Notes: generated by a model not told the origin, from the sequence alone. Counted from the first letter of the stretch, positions 1 to 9,797 are shown. The stretch: DNA of 64,000 bases from Halomonas korlensis (GCF_900116705.1 NZ_FPBP01000012.1:50406-114405); one strand, 5' to 3'. Program-made: numbers and translations.

Positions 1-2
1 TG

Positions 3-554
3 ATCGTCTCGCCCGCGGCGGTCGAGGAGCACGGCGAGAATTTCGGGCGCAACCCGTCCGGCACCGGCCCGTTTCGGTTCGAGGAGTGGGAGAGCAACAG
101 CCGAGTCGTCGCCAGCCGCAACGAGAATTACTGGGATGGCCCGCCGTCGCTCGAGGCCGTGGTCTTCCGGCCGATCACCGATGCCAATACCCGCGTGGCC
201 GAGATGATGATGGTCGAGGTTCCGCCGGTGCCGGAAGGCTGCGCCTTCGCCGATCACTGCGAGCTTGTCGAGCCGGCCTGTCGGCGCGGCGACATCGAGC
301 TCATCGCCACCGACGCCGGCCGCCGGGTGCGGTATATCAAGCCGCTCGGCATCACCGATCCCGCGACGCAGGGAGCGGTGGTCGAGACCATCAGCGATCG
401 CATCGCCGTCATGTACTTCGATCGTGTCATCGAGCAGTCCCCGTCCCGCCAGCTGTTCCACTTGCCAGCCCACCCCTACACCCGGCTGCTGCTCGGCAGC
501 GCGCCGATTCCCGGCGGCCCGCCGATCCAGGCGGTGGCGGAAGGCCGCGAATGA
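3..554 (+). pseudogene. Scrambled remnant of a peptide ABC transporter locus
   Basis: One open frame runs from the window edge to 554 but joins pieces of different proteins. Positions 3 to about 205 resemble an internal part of a family-5 periplasmic peptide-binding protein (a GTGPF-type motif and FRPITDANTRVAEM). About 206-345 resemble the Cys-containing C-terminal tail of an OppD/DppD ATPase (GCAFADHC, GRRVRYIKP). About 375-554 resemble the region just after the H-loop of another OppD/F ATPase (SDRIAVMYFDR, HPYTRLLL). The tail normally follows HPYTRLLL, so the order is also wrong. No Walker motifs are present. I infer multiple internal deletions of an opp/dpp operon like the intact one at 4658-9742. 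The left end is cut by the window. Confidence 0.75.
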
Positions 555-1437
555 ACCGACCCACGCGTCAGCCCCAGCGTCGCAAGCGTACCGAAGTGAT
601 CGGCGAGGCCATCAAGGAGTACATCGCCGTGCATGGCCTCGGGCCGGGCGACCGGCTGCCCCAGGAGTCACATCTGGTCGAGGCGCTGGGCGCCGCCAAG
701 GGCACGATCCGCGAGGCGTTGCGCGGCCTGGAATCCGAGGGGCTGCTGCAGACGCGCACCGGCCCGGGCGGCGGCGCCTTCATCGCCGAGGCAAGCGACA
801 ACCGCGCCATGGAGCTGCTCGGCAATTACTTCTTCTTTCGCCCACCGACGATCCACGACATCTACGAGGTCAGAAAGCAGCTGGAGCCAACACTGGTGGC
901 AAGCCTCGGCGGCGTTCTCGACGACGACGCGTTCGCGCGCCTCGAGGCGGTCATGGCCTTCTACGACCACCCGCCCGCCTCGCTGTAAGAAGAGCGCCTG
1001 CAGCGCATCAAGGAGCTGGAGTTTCACCTGCTGCTCGTTGACTACTGTCCCAATCCGCTGCTTGCCCTAATGTGCCGCTTCCCGATTGCTTCCCGATTCG
1101 CCTGCTGATGAGCCTGACCACCTGCCAGCGCATCTACCAGCAACCCTACCCCGAGCTACGCCGCCGCGGACACGATTACCAGCGCCAGCTGCTTGGCGCC
1201 CTGCGCCAGGGAAACATCGACGAGGCACGGACCATCATGGCCGACCACATGCTCACGGCCCAGGCGTTGATGGAGTCACGCGAAGCGATGCTCGACAAGG
1301 CATTCTTCAAGGCCGACGAGGCATCAACGCAAGGCCCCAGCCGCGAATACCTGGCGCTGCGCAACTTGTCATATCGTCCCGACTTGTCATATCGCTCCGG
1401 CGAGGCAGAACATGACCCCGACGCGTCGCGGGACTGA
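551..1437 (+). pseudogene. Broken GntR/FCD transcriptional regulator
   Basis: It starts with an ATG overlapping the stop of the previous remnant (ATGA). An N-terminal winged helix of the FadR type is clear (GDRLPQESHLVEALG, GTIREALRGLESEGLL), followed by the start of an FCD ligand domain. The frame then hits TAA at 986-988. Homology continues in the same frame (EERLQRIKELEFHLLL, NPLLALMCRF) to about 1080 and then shifts to another frame from about 1095 to 1437 (IYQQPYPELRRRGHDY, GNIDEARTIMADHM). The gene therefore carries at least one nonsense change and one frameshift. It probably controlled the decayed transporter upstream. The last 20 codons contain a short tandem repeat and are not FCD-like. 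Confidence 0.8.
1364..1394 (+). repeat. Short direct repeat, 13 bp, period 18
   Basis: ACTTGTCATATCG occurs at 1364-1376 and again at 1382-1394. It sits in the degenerate 3' end of the broken regulator and looks like a small local duplication. No function is implied. Confidence 0.7.
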
Positions 1438-1465
1438 CGACTCGGCGGATCACCGGGTGAGCGCA

Positions 1466-2497
1466 TCATCGGTCGGAGGTGGCCAGCCACACCTCCACCA
1501 GCCGGGACAGCGCCATCAAGGAATCGATGTGCACGCGCTCCCAGCCATGGGAGGCATCGGCGCCGAAGCAGGCCAGCGCATTACGCAGATCCATGCCAGC
1601 TTGGGATGCCGAATCACCATCACAGAAGTAGTACGGAAAGCAGTCACGGCGGTGGGCGATACCGTGCTGCTCGCAGAGTCGCAGCAGCGCCTGGGTGGCC
1701 CGCGGATGCAGCGGTCCCAATGAGTCCATCATGGCGATAGTGACGCCATCGTGGCAGAGGTTCTGGCCTTCGCCCTGGGCGGCGATATCCAGATTCAGCA
1801 CCTCCTCGATACCCTCGAGCATCGGACGGCTCATGCCGATGCCCAGCTCCTCGGCACAGGAGAAGACCAACCGCGTGCCTTTTACGCTCGCCCCGGCCCG
1901 CAGCGCCGCCAGCACGCAGGCAATCGCCGCCTTGTTGTCGAGATGACGGGCATTGATGAAGCCGGTATCGGTGAGGCGCGTCTGGCTCTCGATGCTGACC
2001 AGACTGCCTACCTCGATGCCCTGACGGGCAAGCCCCGCTGGCGTGGTATCGACCAGATCGAGACGCAGCTCGAGGTGATCCCATGCCGAGGGCTGCGCGT
2101 CCACCGCCTCGTTGTAGACATGCCCAGAGGCCTTCAGTGGCAACAGCGTGCCCAGCGCCGCGACACCCTGGTCATCGCCGTGCACCCGTACCCTGGCGCC
2201 ATCGGCGAAACGGGCATTCCAGTGGCCGATCGGGCGCACCGCCAGGCGCCCGCTAGCCTTGAGCTGCACCACCATCGCCCCCAGCGTGTCCAGGTGTGTA
2301 GTGATCGCCCGACGCGGCGAATCGCCGGGCCATTGCGCGAGCAGATCACCTCGCACCGTGTGCGTCACCGCCAGCCCGGCGGCCTCGAGCCGTGGGGTTA
2401 GCCAGGCCACCATCGCCTCGCCGTGCAGCGAAGGCGAAGGGATCTCCAGCATCTGGGTCAGACAGTCGAGAAGATAGTCGGGATCGAGAGTGGACAT
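1466..2497 (-). CDS. M42-family metallopeptidase
   Basis: A cytoplasmic zinc/cobalt aminopeptidase-like protein of 343 aa. The start at 2497 is chosen because GGAGGAG lies just upstream. M42 metal and catalytic elements are visible in order: THLDTLGAM, RHLDNKAA, CAEELG, NLDIAA and DASHGWERVH. From memory of the family, the overall pattern (IGHWNARFADGARV, LLPLKASGH) is closest to the M42 peptidases of the N-acetylglutaminylglutamine amide (NAGGN) osmolyte system, although no NAGGN synthesis genes lie here. It follows the M20 peptidase on the same strand, with 19 bp between stop and start. The context suggests cleavage of peptides brought in by the neighbouring ABC transporter. Substrate unknown. 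Confidence 0.85.
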   Translation of the reverse strand: MSTLDPDYLLDCLTQMLEIPSPSLHGEAMVAWLTPRLEAAGLAVTHTVRGDLLAQWPGDSPRRAITTHLDTLGAMVVQLKASGRLAVRPIGHWNARFADGARVRVHGDDQGVAALGTLLPLKASGHVYNEAVDAQPSAWDHLELRLDLVDTTPAGLARQGIEVGSLVSIESQTRLTDTGFINARHLDNKAAIACVLAALRAGASVKGTRLVFSCAEELGIGMSRPMLEGIEEVLNLDIAAQGEGQNLCHDGVTIAMMDSLGPLHPRATQALLRLCEQHGIAHRRDCFPYYFCDGDSASQAGMDLRNALACFGADASHGWERVHIDSLMALSRLVEVWLATSDR

Positions 2498-2516
2498 AAA
2501 ATCTCCTCCCCGCCGC

Positions 2517-3782
2517 TCATGGTGCAACGACTTGTTGCTGCCAGCGACAGAGAAACAGCGCATAGGCCTTGAGCGTGTGACGGATCGATTCGATATTCAC
2601 ACGCTCATCGACGCCATGGATGCGCTCGGCCACCGGGCCGTAGCAGGTCCCGGCGACACCCGCCGCGACATGAAAGGCACGCAGGTCGGTGGTGCAGGTG
2701 GAGAGGTAGTGCTCGGCGTCGCGCCCGGTAAGTGCGCGGTGACAGGCCTCCAGCAGGCAGACACCGGGGCTCTCAAGATCGACGAGATGGCCCTCCGAGC
2801 GGAAGCCATGAAAGTCCACCCGCGGCGGCTCGCCAGGAAGTTCGAGCTCCACATGAGCGTCCTGCACCGCAACGACCAGGCGCTGCATCACGCTCGCCGG
2901 CGAGGCCTCCGGGGCGAAGCCGATACGCCCCTCGATCACCGCATGGGCGGGCACGCTGGAAGCCCAGTTGCCCCCCTCGAAGCGACCAATATTGAGATTG
3001 AAGGGATGCGCCATAACGTCATAGGGCGGCAGGCGTTCGGCATTGAGCTCCGCTTCCAGTTTCTTGAGCGCGGGGAACAAGCGTTGCATGGTCTCGATGG
3101 CGTCGCTGCCGGCGGAGGTATCCAGCACGTGGGCCGGCACGCCGTCGACGCGGACGCGAAAGCGCACTACCCCAGCCTGCCCCGAGTAGATGCGCGCGCC
3201 AAACGGCTCGGGAATCAACACGAAATCGCCACCATGGCCACGATGTATGCACGCCAGGGCGCCGTTACCGCTGCACTCCTCCTCGATCACCGTCTGCAGG
3301 GTAAGGGGCAGGCGGATCTCGACGCCGGCCTGGCGTACCGCATGGACTGCCATCACCATCGCCGCAATCCCGGCTTTCATGTCGCCGGCGCCGCGGCCGT
3401 AAAGCCAGCCCTCCTGTTGCCACGGCTCCCAGGGTGGCCGAGTCCAGGTATCGGTGGGCTCCGCCGGTACCACGTCGAGATGGCCATTGAACACCAGGTG
3501 AGGCCCGCTGGCCTCGGGATTCAGCGCTGCCACCAGGTTATAGCGGTTCCCCAGGGGCCAATCCACCGGGGCATGATGCGGATTCTGCGCCAGCGAAGGA
3601 TCATCGAGGGGGATGCGCTCCACTGGCAGCCCCAGGCGCTCGAACCACCCTTCCATCACCTCCAGCGCCCCCCTCTCATGGCCAAGCACGCTGTACTCGC
3701 GCACCAGATCGCTCGTCATCTCCAGTGTCTGGTCGAGAACCTCGTCGCACTGCGCCAGCACCCGGCGTTCTCTATCCTGCAT
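2517..3782 (-). CDS. M20-family (ArgE/DapE-like) deacylase/peptidase
   Basis: A 421-aa member of the M20 di-zinc amidohydrolase/peptidase family. Metal-site motifs are intact: NGHLDVVP, GRGAGDMKAG and VIEEECSGNGA. The dimerisation domain lies between the two catalytic halves. There is no signal peptide, so it should act in the cytoplasm on N-acylated amino acids or short peptides. It is the first peptidase gene after the GntR regulator (15 bp gap) and precedes the M42 peptidase, so the three minus-strand genes probably form one operon transcribed away from the transporter. Exact substrate cannot be read from sequence. Confidence 0.87.
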   Translation of the reverse strand: MQDRERRVLAQCDEVLDQTLEMTSDLVREYSVLGHERGALEVMEGWFERLGLPVERIPLDDPSLAQNPHHAPVDWPLGNRYNLVAALNPEASGPHLVFNGHLDVVPAEPTDTWTRPPWEPWQQEGWLYGRGAGDMKAGIAAMVMAVHAVRQAGVEIRLPLTLQTVIEEECSGNGALACIHRGHGGDFVLIPEPFGARIYSGQAGVVRFRVRVDGVPAHVLDTSAGSDAIETMQRLFPALKKLEAELNAERLPPYDVMAHPFNLNIGRFEGGNWASSVPAHAVIEGRIGFAPEASPASVMQRLVVAVQDAHVELELPGEPPRVDFHGFRSEGHLVDLESPGVCLLEACHRALTGRDAEHYLSTCTTDLRAFHVAAGVAGTCYGPVAERIHGVDERVNIESIRHTLKAYALFLCRWQQQVVAP

Positions 3783-3797
3783 TATCGTCGACTCCTC

Positions 3798-4484
3798 TCA
3801 GGTTCGAGATTCCGCCACGGCCTTGATCACATAGTCGCGCGCCACCCCGATATGGTAATCGACGGCCTCTCGGCATCGCCCCGTATCGCCGCTTTTCAGC
3901 GCGTCGAGCAGCAGGTGATGGCACTCGGCGATGCTGTCGGGGTCCTCGTGGGTCTTGGTGATCAGGGTGATGCAGAGGCGCAGTTCATGCGAAAGCGCAT
4001 CGAAAGACGTGAGCAGGCGACGATTGCCGGTCCAGGCGATCATCAGGCGATGAAAGGCCAGGTCCTCCTCGATGCGCTGCGTCTCGTCGCCATGGCTCGC
4101 CGCCTCGCATAGCCTCTCGACCTGGGATCGTAGCGAGACCTCGATCTCATCGGTGAAAGAAACGGTCAGACGCTCCGTGGCATGTCGCTCCAGGCACAAC
4201 CGCAGGTCATAGATATCGTTCAGTTCACTCGCATCAAGGGCGCGCACGAACACGCCCTTGCGCGGCTTCGACACCAGCAGACCGCGGCTTTCCAGCAACC
4301 GTGCCGCCTCGCGGACCGGGGCGCGGCTGACCCCCAGATCTCTAGCGAGCTGTACCTCGGAGAGTCGTTCTCCTGGGGCGAAACGCTGCCCGATGATCGC
4401 CTGCGTCAGATAGTCGGCGACCTGCTCGACGAGGTTGGTCGGCTGAATGAAGGCGCCGCTATTGGTCGCGGTCGTTCGTGGCAT
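3798..4484 (-). CDS. GntR-family regulator, FCD subfamily
   Basis: A 228-aa DNA-binding repressor or activator. The N-terminal winged helix covers about residues 15-85 (LSEVQLARDLGVSRAPVREA, LESRGLLVSKPRKGVFV). The FCD ligand domain follows (LRLCLERHATERL, DLAFHRLM, ECHHLLLDALKSGD). It is intact, unlike the related gene at 551-1437. It is divergent from the ABC transporter operon at 4658, with a palindrome between them at 4568-4577. FCD regulators usually sense small carboxylates or amino acids, so this one probably controls both the peptidases and the transporter. Confidence 0.88.
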   Translation of the reverse strand: MPRTTATNSGAFIQPTNLVEQVADYLTQAIIGQRFAPGERLSEVQLARDLGVSRAPVREAARLLESRGLLVSKPRKGVFVRALDASELNDIYDLRLCLERHATERLTVSFTDEIEVSLRSQVERLCEAASHGDETQRIEEDLAFHRLMIAWTGNRRLLTSFDALSHELRLCITLITKTHEDPDSIAECHHLLLDALKSGDTGRCREAVDYHIGVARDYVIKAVAESRT

Positions 4485-4559
4485 TGCGGCGCGTTCCTTC
4501 TATGTAACGAGGGGTTATGGGGCATGTTGTCATGGAGTCAGTATGGCGGATAGCCACAA

Positions 4560-4577
4560 CTTGTCGACTGTCGACAG
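4560..4577. promoter_or_regulatory. Candidate GntR/FCD operator
   Basis: The intergenic region between the divergent regulator and transporter contains a perfect 10-bp palindrome CTGTCGACAG (4568-4577), preceded by a half-overlapping TTGTCGAC (4561-4568). The GT-N(2)-AC spacing fits sites bound by FCD-type GntR proteins. Binding by the product of 3798-4484 is inferred from position and symmetry only. Confidence 0.45.
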
Positions 4578-4657
4578 CCTGGGTTGCGCCTGCTAGCTTC
4601 AAACAAGGTGAGCTATAACTTCCAGTGTGATTACAACAAACAATCGAGGAATGCTTC

Positions 4658-6211
4658 ATGAAGACTCCCCTTGCCCTGGCCATCACCGCTGCGGCCATGA
4701 ACGTCACCTCCGCCCTTGCCCAAGAGCCGAAATCCGGCGGGGTGATCGATACCATCATCCAGCCGGAACCCCCTGGCCTGGTGTTGGGGATGATCCAGAA
4801 CGCCCCGACCCGCACGGTAGCCGGGAATATCTACGAAGGCCTGATGCGCTACACCACCGACCTGGAACCCATGCCGCAGCTCGCCAAGGAGTGGGAGGTC
4901 AGCGACGATGGCCGCACCTGGACCTTCCATCTGCGCGAAGACGTGACCTGGCACGATGGTGAGGCATTCAATGCCGAGGACGTGGTGTTCTCGGCGGACG
5001 TCTTCCATCGTGATCTCAATCCCAGTGCCCGTGCCGTGTTGCAGCACATCGAATCCATCGAGGCTATCGACGACTACACCGTCGAATTCACGCTCGCCGA
5101 ACCCTTTGGCCCCTTCCCCCTTTCCTTCGAGGCCGGCACGTTCACCATGGTGCCCGAGCATATCTATGCCGGTACCGACTTTCGCAACAACGAGGCCAAC
5201 AATCACCCCATCGGCACCGGGCCGTTCAAGTTCGACGAATGGGATCGCGGCACGGTCATCAAGCTGGTCAAGAACGAGGATTACTACGAGGAAGGGCTGC
5301 CCTACCTGGATGGCATCAACTGGCACATCATTCCCGATGGCGCCTCACGAGCCATTGCCTACGAGAATGGCACGGTGGATGTCCTGCCCTACGGCACCGT
5401 GGAAAACTTCGACATCCCGCGCCTCACCGAGATGGACAACACCTGCGTGACCGAGCAAGGCCACGAATACTTCAGCCCCTTCGCCATGCTGTGGATGAAC
5501 AATCGCGAGGGACCCACCGCTGACAAGCGCTTCCGTCAGGCGGTGATGTACGCCATGGACCGCGAGTTCGCCCGTGACGTGCTCTGGAATGGCCTGGGCA
5601 AGGTGCCGCTCGGCGCCTTCGGCTCCAATGCCAAGTTCCAGAAAGAAGACCTCGAGCCCTACGATCACGACCCGGAAAAGGCCCGTGAGCTGCTCGACGA
5701 GATGGGCTATGACGGCGAGGAGGTTCGCCTGCTGCCGCTCCCCTACGGCGAGACCTGGACGCGCTGGGCGGAAGCCGTACAGCAGAACCTGCGGGAGGTC
5801 GGCATCGAAGTGACCACCGAGGCCACTGATGTGGGCGGCTGGAACCAGCGACTCGGCGACTGGGACTTCGATCTCGCTTTCACTTACCTCTACCAGTACG
5901 GCGATCCGGCGCTCGGCATCTCGCGCACCTATCTTTCTACGAATATCGAGAAAGGCTCGCCCTGGAACAACGTCGAAGGCTACCAGAACGAGAAGGTCGA
6001 CGAGCTCTTCAACGAGGCGGCGACCGCCTATCCCGAAGAGGAGCGCGAGGCGCTGTATCACGAGGTCCAGGAAATCCTTCAGGAAGACGTGCCGGTGGGC
6101 TGGTTGCTGGAGCTCGGCTTCCCGACGATCTACCGCTGCGACGTCAAGAACCTGGTGACCTCCGGCGTAGGCGTCAACGACAGCTTCAAGGATACGTGGC
6201 TCGATCGTTGA
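4658..6211 (+). CDS. Periplasmic peptide-binding protein (SBP family 5)
   Basis: A 517-aa DppA/OppA-like lipid-free binding protein. An N-terminal signal peptide ends near ALAQEPKSGG. Family-5 features follow: WTFHLREDVTWHDGEAFNAE, GTGPFKFDEWDRG and RFRQAVMYAMDREF. It is the first gene of a transporter operon and is about the standard size for the family. It would capture oligopeptides, amino-acid conjugates or opines in the periplasm and hand them to the permeases encoded next. A putative GntR operator lies about 85 bp upstream. Ligand unknown. Confidence 0.9.
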   Translation: MKTPLALAITAAAMNVTSALAQEPKSGGVIDTIIQPEPPGLVLGMIQNAPTRTVAGNIYEGLMRYTTDLEPMPQLAKEWEVSDDGRTWTFHLREDVTWHDGEAFNAEDVVFSADVFHRDLNPSARAVLQHIESIEAIDDYTVEFTLAEPFGPFPLSFEAGTFTMVPEHIYAGTDFRNNEANNHPIGTGPFKFDEWDRGTVIKLVKNEDYYEEGLPYLDGINWHIIPDGASRAIAYENGTVDVLPYGTVENFDIPRLTEMDNTCVTEQGHEYFSPFAMLWMNNREGPTADKRFRQAVMYAMDREFARDVLWNGLGKVPLGAFGSNAKFQKEDLEPYDHDPEKARELLDEMGYDGEEVRLLPLPYGETWTRWAEAVQQNLREVGIEVTTEATDVGGWNQRLGDWDFDLAFTYLYQYGDPALGISRTYLSTNIEKGSPWNNVEGYQNEKVDELFNEAATAYPEEEREALYHEVQEILQEDVPVGWLLELGFPTIYRCDVKNLVTSGVGVNDSFKDTWLDR

Positions 6212-6296
6212 TGATCCTCTCACCACGTGACGAAGGGCGGCACTCACCGCCCTCTTTCTCCCCAATGCTCGCCCCGACGTCGTCAGAGGCAACCCC

Positions 6297-7274
6297 ATGC
6301 TCTACGCCCGCTTGATCGCCTCACGGCTCTTCAAGGCCGTGATCGTGCTGTTCATGATCATCATCCTGAATTTCTTTCTAATTCAATTGGCTCCCGGCGA
6401 CCCGGCCGCCATTCTCGCCGGTGAAGCGGGCGCCACCGATGAAGCGTTCCTGCGACAGCTGCGCGAACGCTTCGGGCTCGACCAGCCACTCTATGTCCAG
6501 CTCTGGCGCTATGTCTCGGGGGTCGCCACGCTCGATTTCGGCTATTCCTATCGCCAGCAGATGCCGGTACTCGACCTGATCCTGGCGCGGCTTCCCGCCA
6601 CCCTGTTGCTGACCGGCACCGCCTTCGTGCTGTCGCTGGTGCTGGGCATCGTCGCCGGCTCACTGGCCGCGGCGCGCGTCAAGAAACCCTCCGGCTCCTT
6701 GATCATGGCGCTGGCGCTGCTGTTCTACGCCACACCGCTGTTCTGGGTCGCCCTGATGTCGGTGGTGGTCTTTTCGGTCTACCTTGACTGGCTGCCCGCC
6801 TATGGCCTGTATACCGTCGGCGCCGGACATACCGGCCTGGCCCTGGTGCTTGATGTCGGCAAGCATCTGATATTGCCTGCGACCACCCTGGCGCTGTTCT
6901 TCATGGCGATCTACACGCGCATGACCCGCGCCTCGATGCTTGAGGCCAGCCAGCAGGATTTCGTCAAGACCGCCCGGGCCAAGGGGCTGAAGAACAGCGT
7001 GATACAGCGGCGCCATATCCTGCGCAATGCCTTGCTGCCGATCATCACCCTCGCCGGCCTGCAGGCCGGGCAGATGGTGGGCGGCGCCATCCTCACCGAG
7101 ACCGTTTTCGCCTGGCCGGGTATCGGCCGGCTGATGTTCGAGGCGCTGCAGCAGCGTGACTACAACCTGCTGCTCGGGATCTTCTTCTTCTCGGCGGCCC
7201 TGGTGATTGTCTTCAACATCATCACCGATCTCGTCTATCGCCTGGCGGACCCGCGCATCAAGGAGGGATCATGA
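6297..7274 (+). CDS. ABC transporter permease, DppB type
   Basis: A 325-aa inner-membrane permease with an N-terminal transmembrane helix followed by a large periplasmic segment and five further helices. The LAPGDPAAILAGEAGATDE segment after helix 1 and the EAA loop (EASQQDFVKTARAKGL) are diagnostic of the DppB/OppB family. The start at 6297 is preceded by AGAGG. The 3' end overlaps the next permease by 4 bp (ATGA), indicating translational coupling. It forms a heterodimeric pore with the product of 7271-8107. Confidence 0.92.
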   Translation: MLYARLIASRLFKAVIVLFMIIILNFFLIQLAPGDPAAILAGEAGATDEAFLRQLRERFGLDQPLYVQLWRYVSGVATLDFGYSYRQQMPVLDLILARLPATLLLTGTAFVLSLVLGIVAGSLAAARVKKPSGSLIMALALLFYATPLFWVALMSVVVFSVYLDWLPAYGLYTVGAGHTGLALVLDVGKHLILPATTLALFFMAIYTRMTRASMLEASQQDFVKTARAKGLKNSVIQRRHILRNALLPIITLAGLQAGQMVGGAILTETVFAWPGIGRLMFEALQQRDYNLLLGIFFFSAALVIVFNIITDLVYRLADPRIKEGS

Positions 7275-8107
7275 ATTTCCTCGCCCGTTTTGCTCAGAAC
7301 CGCGGCGCCCTGATCGGGCTGATCATCCTGATGTCGATCATCCTGATGGCGATACTGGCCCCGCTGATCTTTCCCGAATCGCCCTGGCGCATGGTCCAGC
7401 GACCCTTCCTGCCTCCCCTCGAGCAGGAAGGTTTCCTGCTCGGCACCGACACCATGGGTCGCAACGTGGCATCAGGCCTGATGCACGGCGCCTGGGTGTC
7501 GCTGCTCATCGGCCTGGTCTCGACCACGGTCGCGCTGGCCATCGGCGTACCGCTGGGCGCCATCGCCGGCTACTACGGTGGCCTGATCGACGACGCCCTG
7601 ATGCGCTTCACCGAGTTCTTCCAGACCATTCCCAATTTCGCCCTGGCCATCGTGCTGGTAGCGATCATGCAGCCCAGCGTGACCTCGATCGTGCTGGCCA
7701 TCGCCCTGGTCAGCTGGCCCCCGGTCGCTCGCCTGGTGCGCGCCGAGTTCATGTCGCTGCGCCACCGCGAATACGTCGAGGCCGCAAGGCTGGTCGGCCA
7801 GGGTGATCTGACCATCATCCTGCGTCAGATCCTGCCCAACACCCTGTCGCCGATCATCGTGCTGGCCTCGTTGATGGTTGCCACCGCGATTCTTCTCGAG
7901 TCGGCCTTGTCCTTCCTGGGGCTGGGCGATCCCAATGTGATGTCCTGGGGCTATATGATCGGTGCGGCACGCACCGTGATTCGCCAGGCCTGGTGGCTGA
8001 GCTTCTTTCCGGGGGTGGCAATCCTGCTCACCGTGTTGTCGCTCAATCTGGTGGGCGAAGGCCTCGATGACGCCCTGAACCCCAAACTCGCCCGCGAGCG
8101 CCAGTAG
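7271..8107 (+). CDS. ABC transporter permease, DppC type
   Basis: A 278-aa permease partner of the preceding DppB-like protein. It has an N-terminal helix (GALIGLIILMSIILMAILA), the LGTDTMGRN motif typical of DppC/OppC, and an EAA loop (YVEAARLVGQGD). C-terminal features include ALSFLGLGDPNVMSWG and GLDDALNP. Length is normal. It is coupled by ATGA overlap to the upstream permease and followed 21 bp later by the ATPase. Confidence 0.92.
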   Translation: MNFLARFAQNRGALIGLIILMSIILMAILAPLIFPESPWRMVQRPFLPPLEQEGFLLGTDTMGRNVASGLMHGAWVSLLIGLVSTTVALAIGVPLGAIAGYYGGLIDDALMRFTEFFQTIPNFALAIVLVAIMQPSVTSIVLAIALVSWPPVARLVRAEFMSLRHREYVEAARLVGQGDLTIILRQILPNTLSPIIVLASLMVATAILLESALSFLGLGDPNVMSWGYMIGAARTVIRQAWWLSFFPGVAILLTVLSLNLVGEGLDDALNPKLARERQ

Positions 8108-8128
8108 TCGCCTGACCAGGAGAATCCC

Positions 8129-9742
8129 ATGAGTGATCCGGTACTGAGTATTCGCGGCCTGACGCTGGCCCTGCCCAAGGGGGCCGATCGCCGCTATGCC
8201 GTCGAGGATGTCAGTTACGATGTCCACGGCAGCGAGATCCTCTGCGTGGTGGGGGAGTCCGGCTCCGGCAAGTCCATGGCCGCCAACGCCGTCATGGGCC
8301 TGCTGCCCAAGGGGGTGCGGGCCACCGCCGGCGAGATCCTCTTCGACGGTCAGGACCTGCTGCGGCTCGACGAGAAGCAACATCGCAAGCTGCGAGGCCT
8401 GCGCATCGGCATGATCTTTCAGGAACCCATGACCGCGTTGAACCCCCTGATGCGCGTGGGCGCCCAGATCGGCGAGGTGTTCGAGGCGCATAACCGGCTC
8501 ACCCCGGCCGAGCGCCAGAGCCGTGCCCTGGAGCTGTTGATCGAAGTCGGCCTTCCCCAGCCCGAGAAGGCCATCCGCGCCTATCCCTTCGAGCTCTCCG
8601 GCGGCCAGCGCCAGCGGGTCATGATCGCCATGGCGCTGGCGCTGGAACCCGAACTGCTGATTGCCGATGAACCGACGACCGCACTCGACGTTACCACCCA
8701 GGCTCAGATCCTCGAGCTGATCGCTGACCTGCAGCGACGCCATGGCATGGCGATGATGTTCATCACCCACGACTTCGGCGTGGTCGCCGAGATCGCCACC
8801 CGCGTCTGCGTGATGCGCGAGGGGCGCATTGTCGAGCTTGGTGCGGCCCGCGACGTGCTGGAAAGGCCCCAGCATGACTACACCCGGGCGCTGATCGAGG
8901 CGATTCCCGGCAATCACATTCCCGAGAGTCGCTACTTGGACCCACCCGCGCCGCTGCTGGAAGTCAGCCATCTGCACAAGGTGTTTCGCTCCCGCGGTGG
9001 GCTCTTCAAGTCGTCACGCGAAGTCCACGCCCTGGACGACGTCAGCTTCATTCTCGCACCGGGCGAGACCCTCGGCGTGGTCGGCGAGTCGGGGTCGGGG
9101 AAGTCGACACTGGGGCGCTGCGTGGTGCGTCTGGAACGTCCCGATAGCGGTACCCTTGCGCTTTCCGGCATCGATTTATCCTCGCTCAAGGGCGAGGCCC
9201 TGCGTCGCGAGCGCCGGCGCGTGCAGATGATCTTCCAGGACCCCTACGCCTCACTGAACCCGCGCACCCGGGTGGGCATGGCCATCGCCCAGGGTCCGAT
9301 CGCCAATGGTGTCCCGCGCGACAAGGCGCTGAAGCAGGCCGACCAGCTGCTCGAGCTGGTCGGCCTGGGCGGCGTCGCCGATCGCTTTCCCCATGAATTT
9401 TCCGGCGGCCAGCGCCAGCGTATCGGCATTGCCCGGGCGCTGGCGCTCGACCCCGAGCTGATCGTCGCCGATGAAGCAGTCTCGGCGCTGGACGTGTCGA
9501 TCCAGGCGCAGATCCTCGAGCTTCTCGAAGACCTCAAGCACCGGCTCTCGCTGTCGCTGCTGTTTATCACCCATGACCTGCGGGTCGCCGCGCAGATCTG
9601 CGACCGGATCCTGGTCATGCAGCACGGCCGCATCGTCGAGCAGGGCAGTGCGCGCGAGGTCTTCCTCAATCCCCAGGCGGCTTATACGCGCGAGCTGCTG
9701 GCAGCCATTCCGGGGCGCGAACCGTCACTGGCGAGCGCCTGA
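8129..9742 (+). CDS. Double ABC ATPase for peptide uptake (DppD-DppF fusion)
   Basis: A 537-aa protein with two complete ABC ATPase units in tandem, as in GsiA/YejF. Unit 1 has Walker A GESGSGKS, signature LSGGQRQR and Walker B LLIADEPT. Unit 2 (from about residue 270) has [16 protein letters not shown] and [12 protein letters not shown]-loops are [10 protein letters not shown] and [10 protein letters not shown]. One polypeptide therefore supplies both nucleotide-binding sites for the DppBC-type pore. It is the last clear transporter gene; the FAD enzyme begins 55 bp downstream. The decayed locus at 3-554 carries fragments of such ATPases. Confidence 0.93.
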   Translation: MSDPVLSIRGLTLALPKGADRRYAVEDVSYDVHGSEILCVVGESGSGKSMAANAVMGLLPKGVRATAGEILFDGQDLLRLDEKQHRKLRGLRIGMIFQEPMTALNPLMRVGAQIGEVFEAHNRLTPAERQSRALELLIEVGLPQPEKAIRAYPFELSGGQRQRVMIAMALALEPELLIADEPTTALDVTTQAQILELIADLQRRHGMAMMFITHDFGVVAEIATRVCVMREGRIVELGAARDVLERPQHDYTRALIEAIPGNHIPESRYLDPPAPLLEVSHLHKVFRSRGGLFKSSREVHALDDVSFILAPGETLGVVGESGSGKSTLGRCVVRLERPDSGTLALSGIDLSSLKGEALRRERRRVQMIFQDPYASLNPRTRVGMAIAQGPIANGVPRDKALKQADQLLELVGLGGVADRFPHEFSGGQRQRIGIARALALDPELIVADEAVSALDVSIQAQILELLEDLKHRLSLSLLFITHDLRVAAQICDRILVMQHGRIVEQGSAREVFLNPQAAYTRELLAAIPGREPSLASA

Positions 9743-9797
9743 ACCCGATCGACAGCGCTCGATGATCGCGCCGTCTCACTTTGCGAAAGGAAGACCG

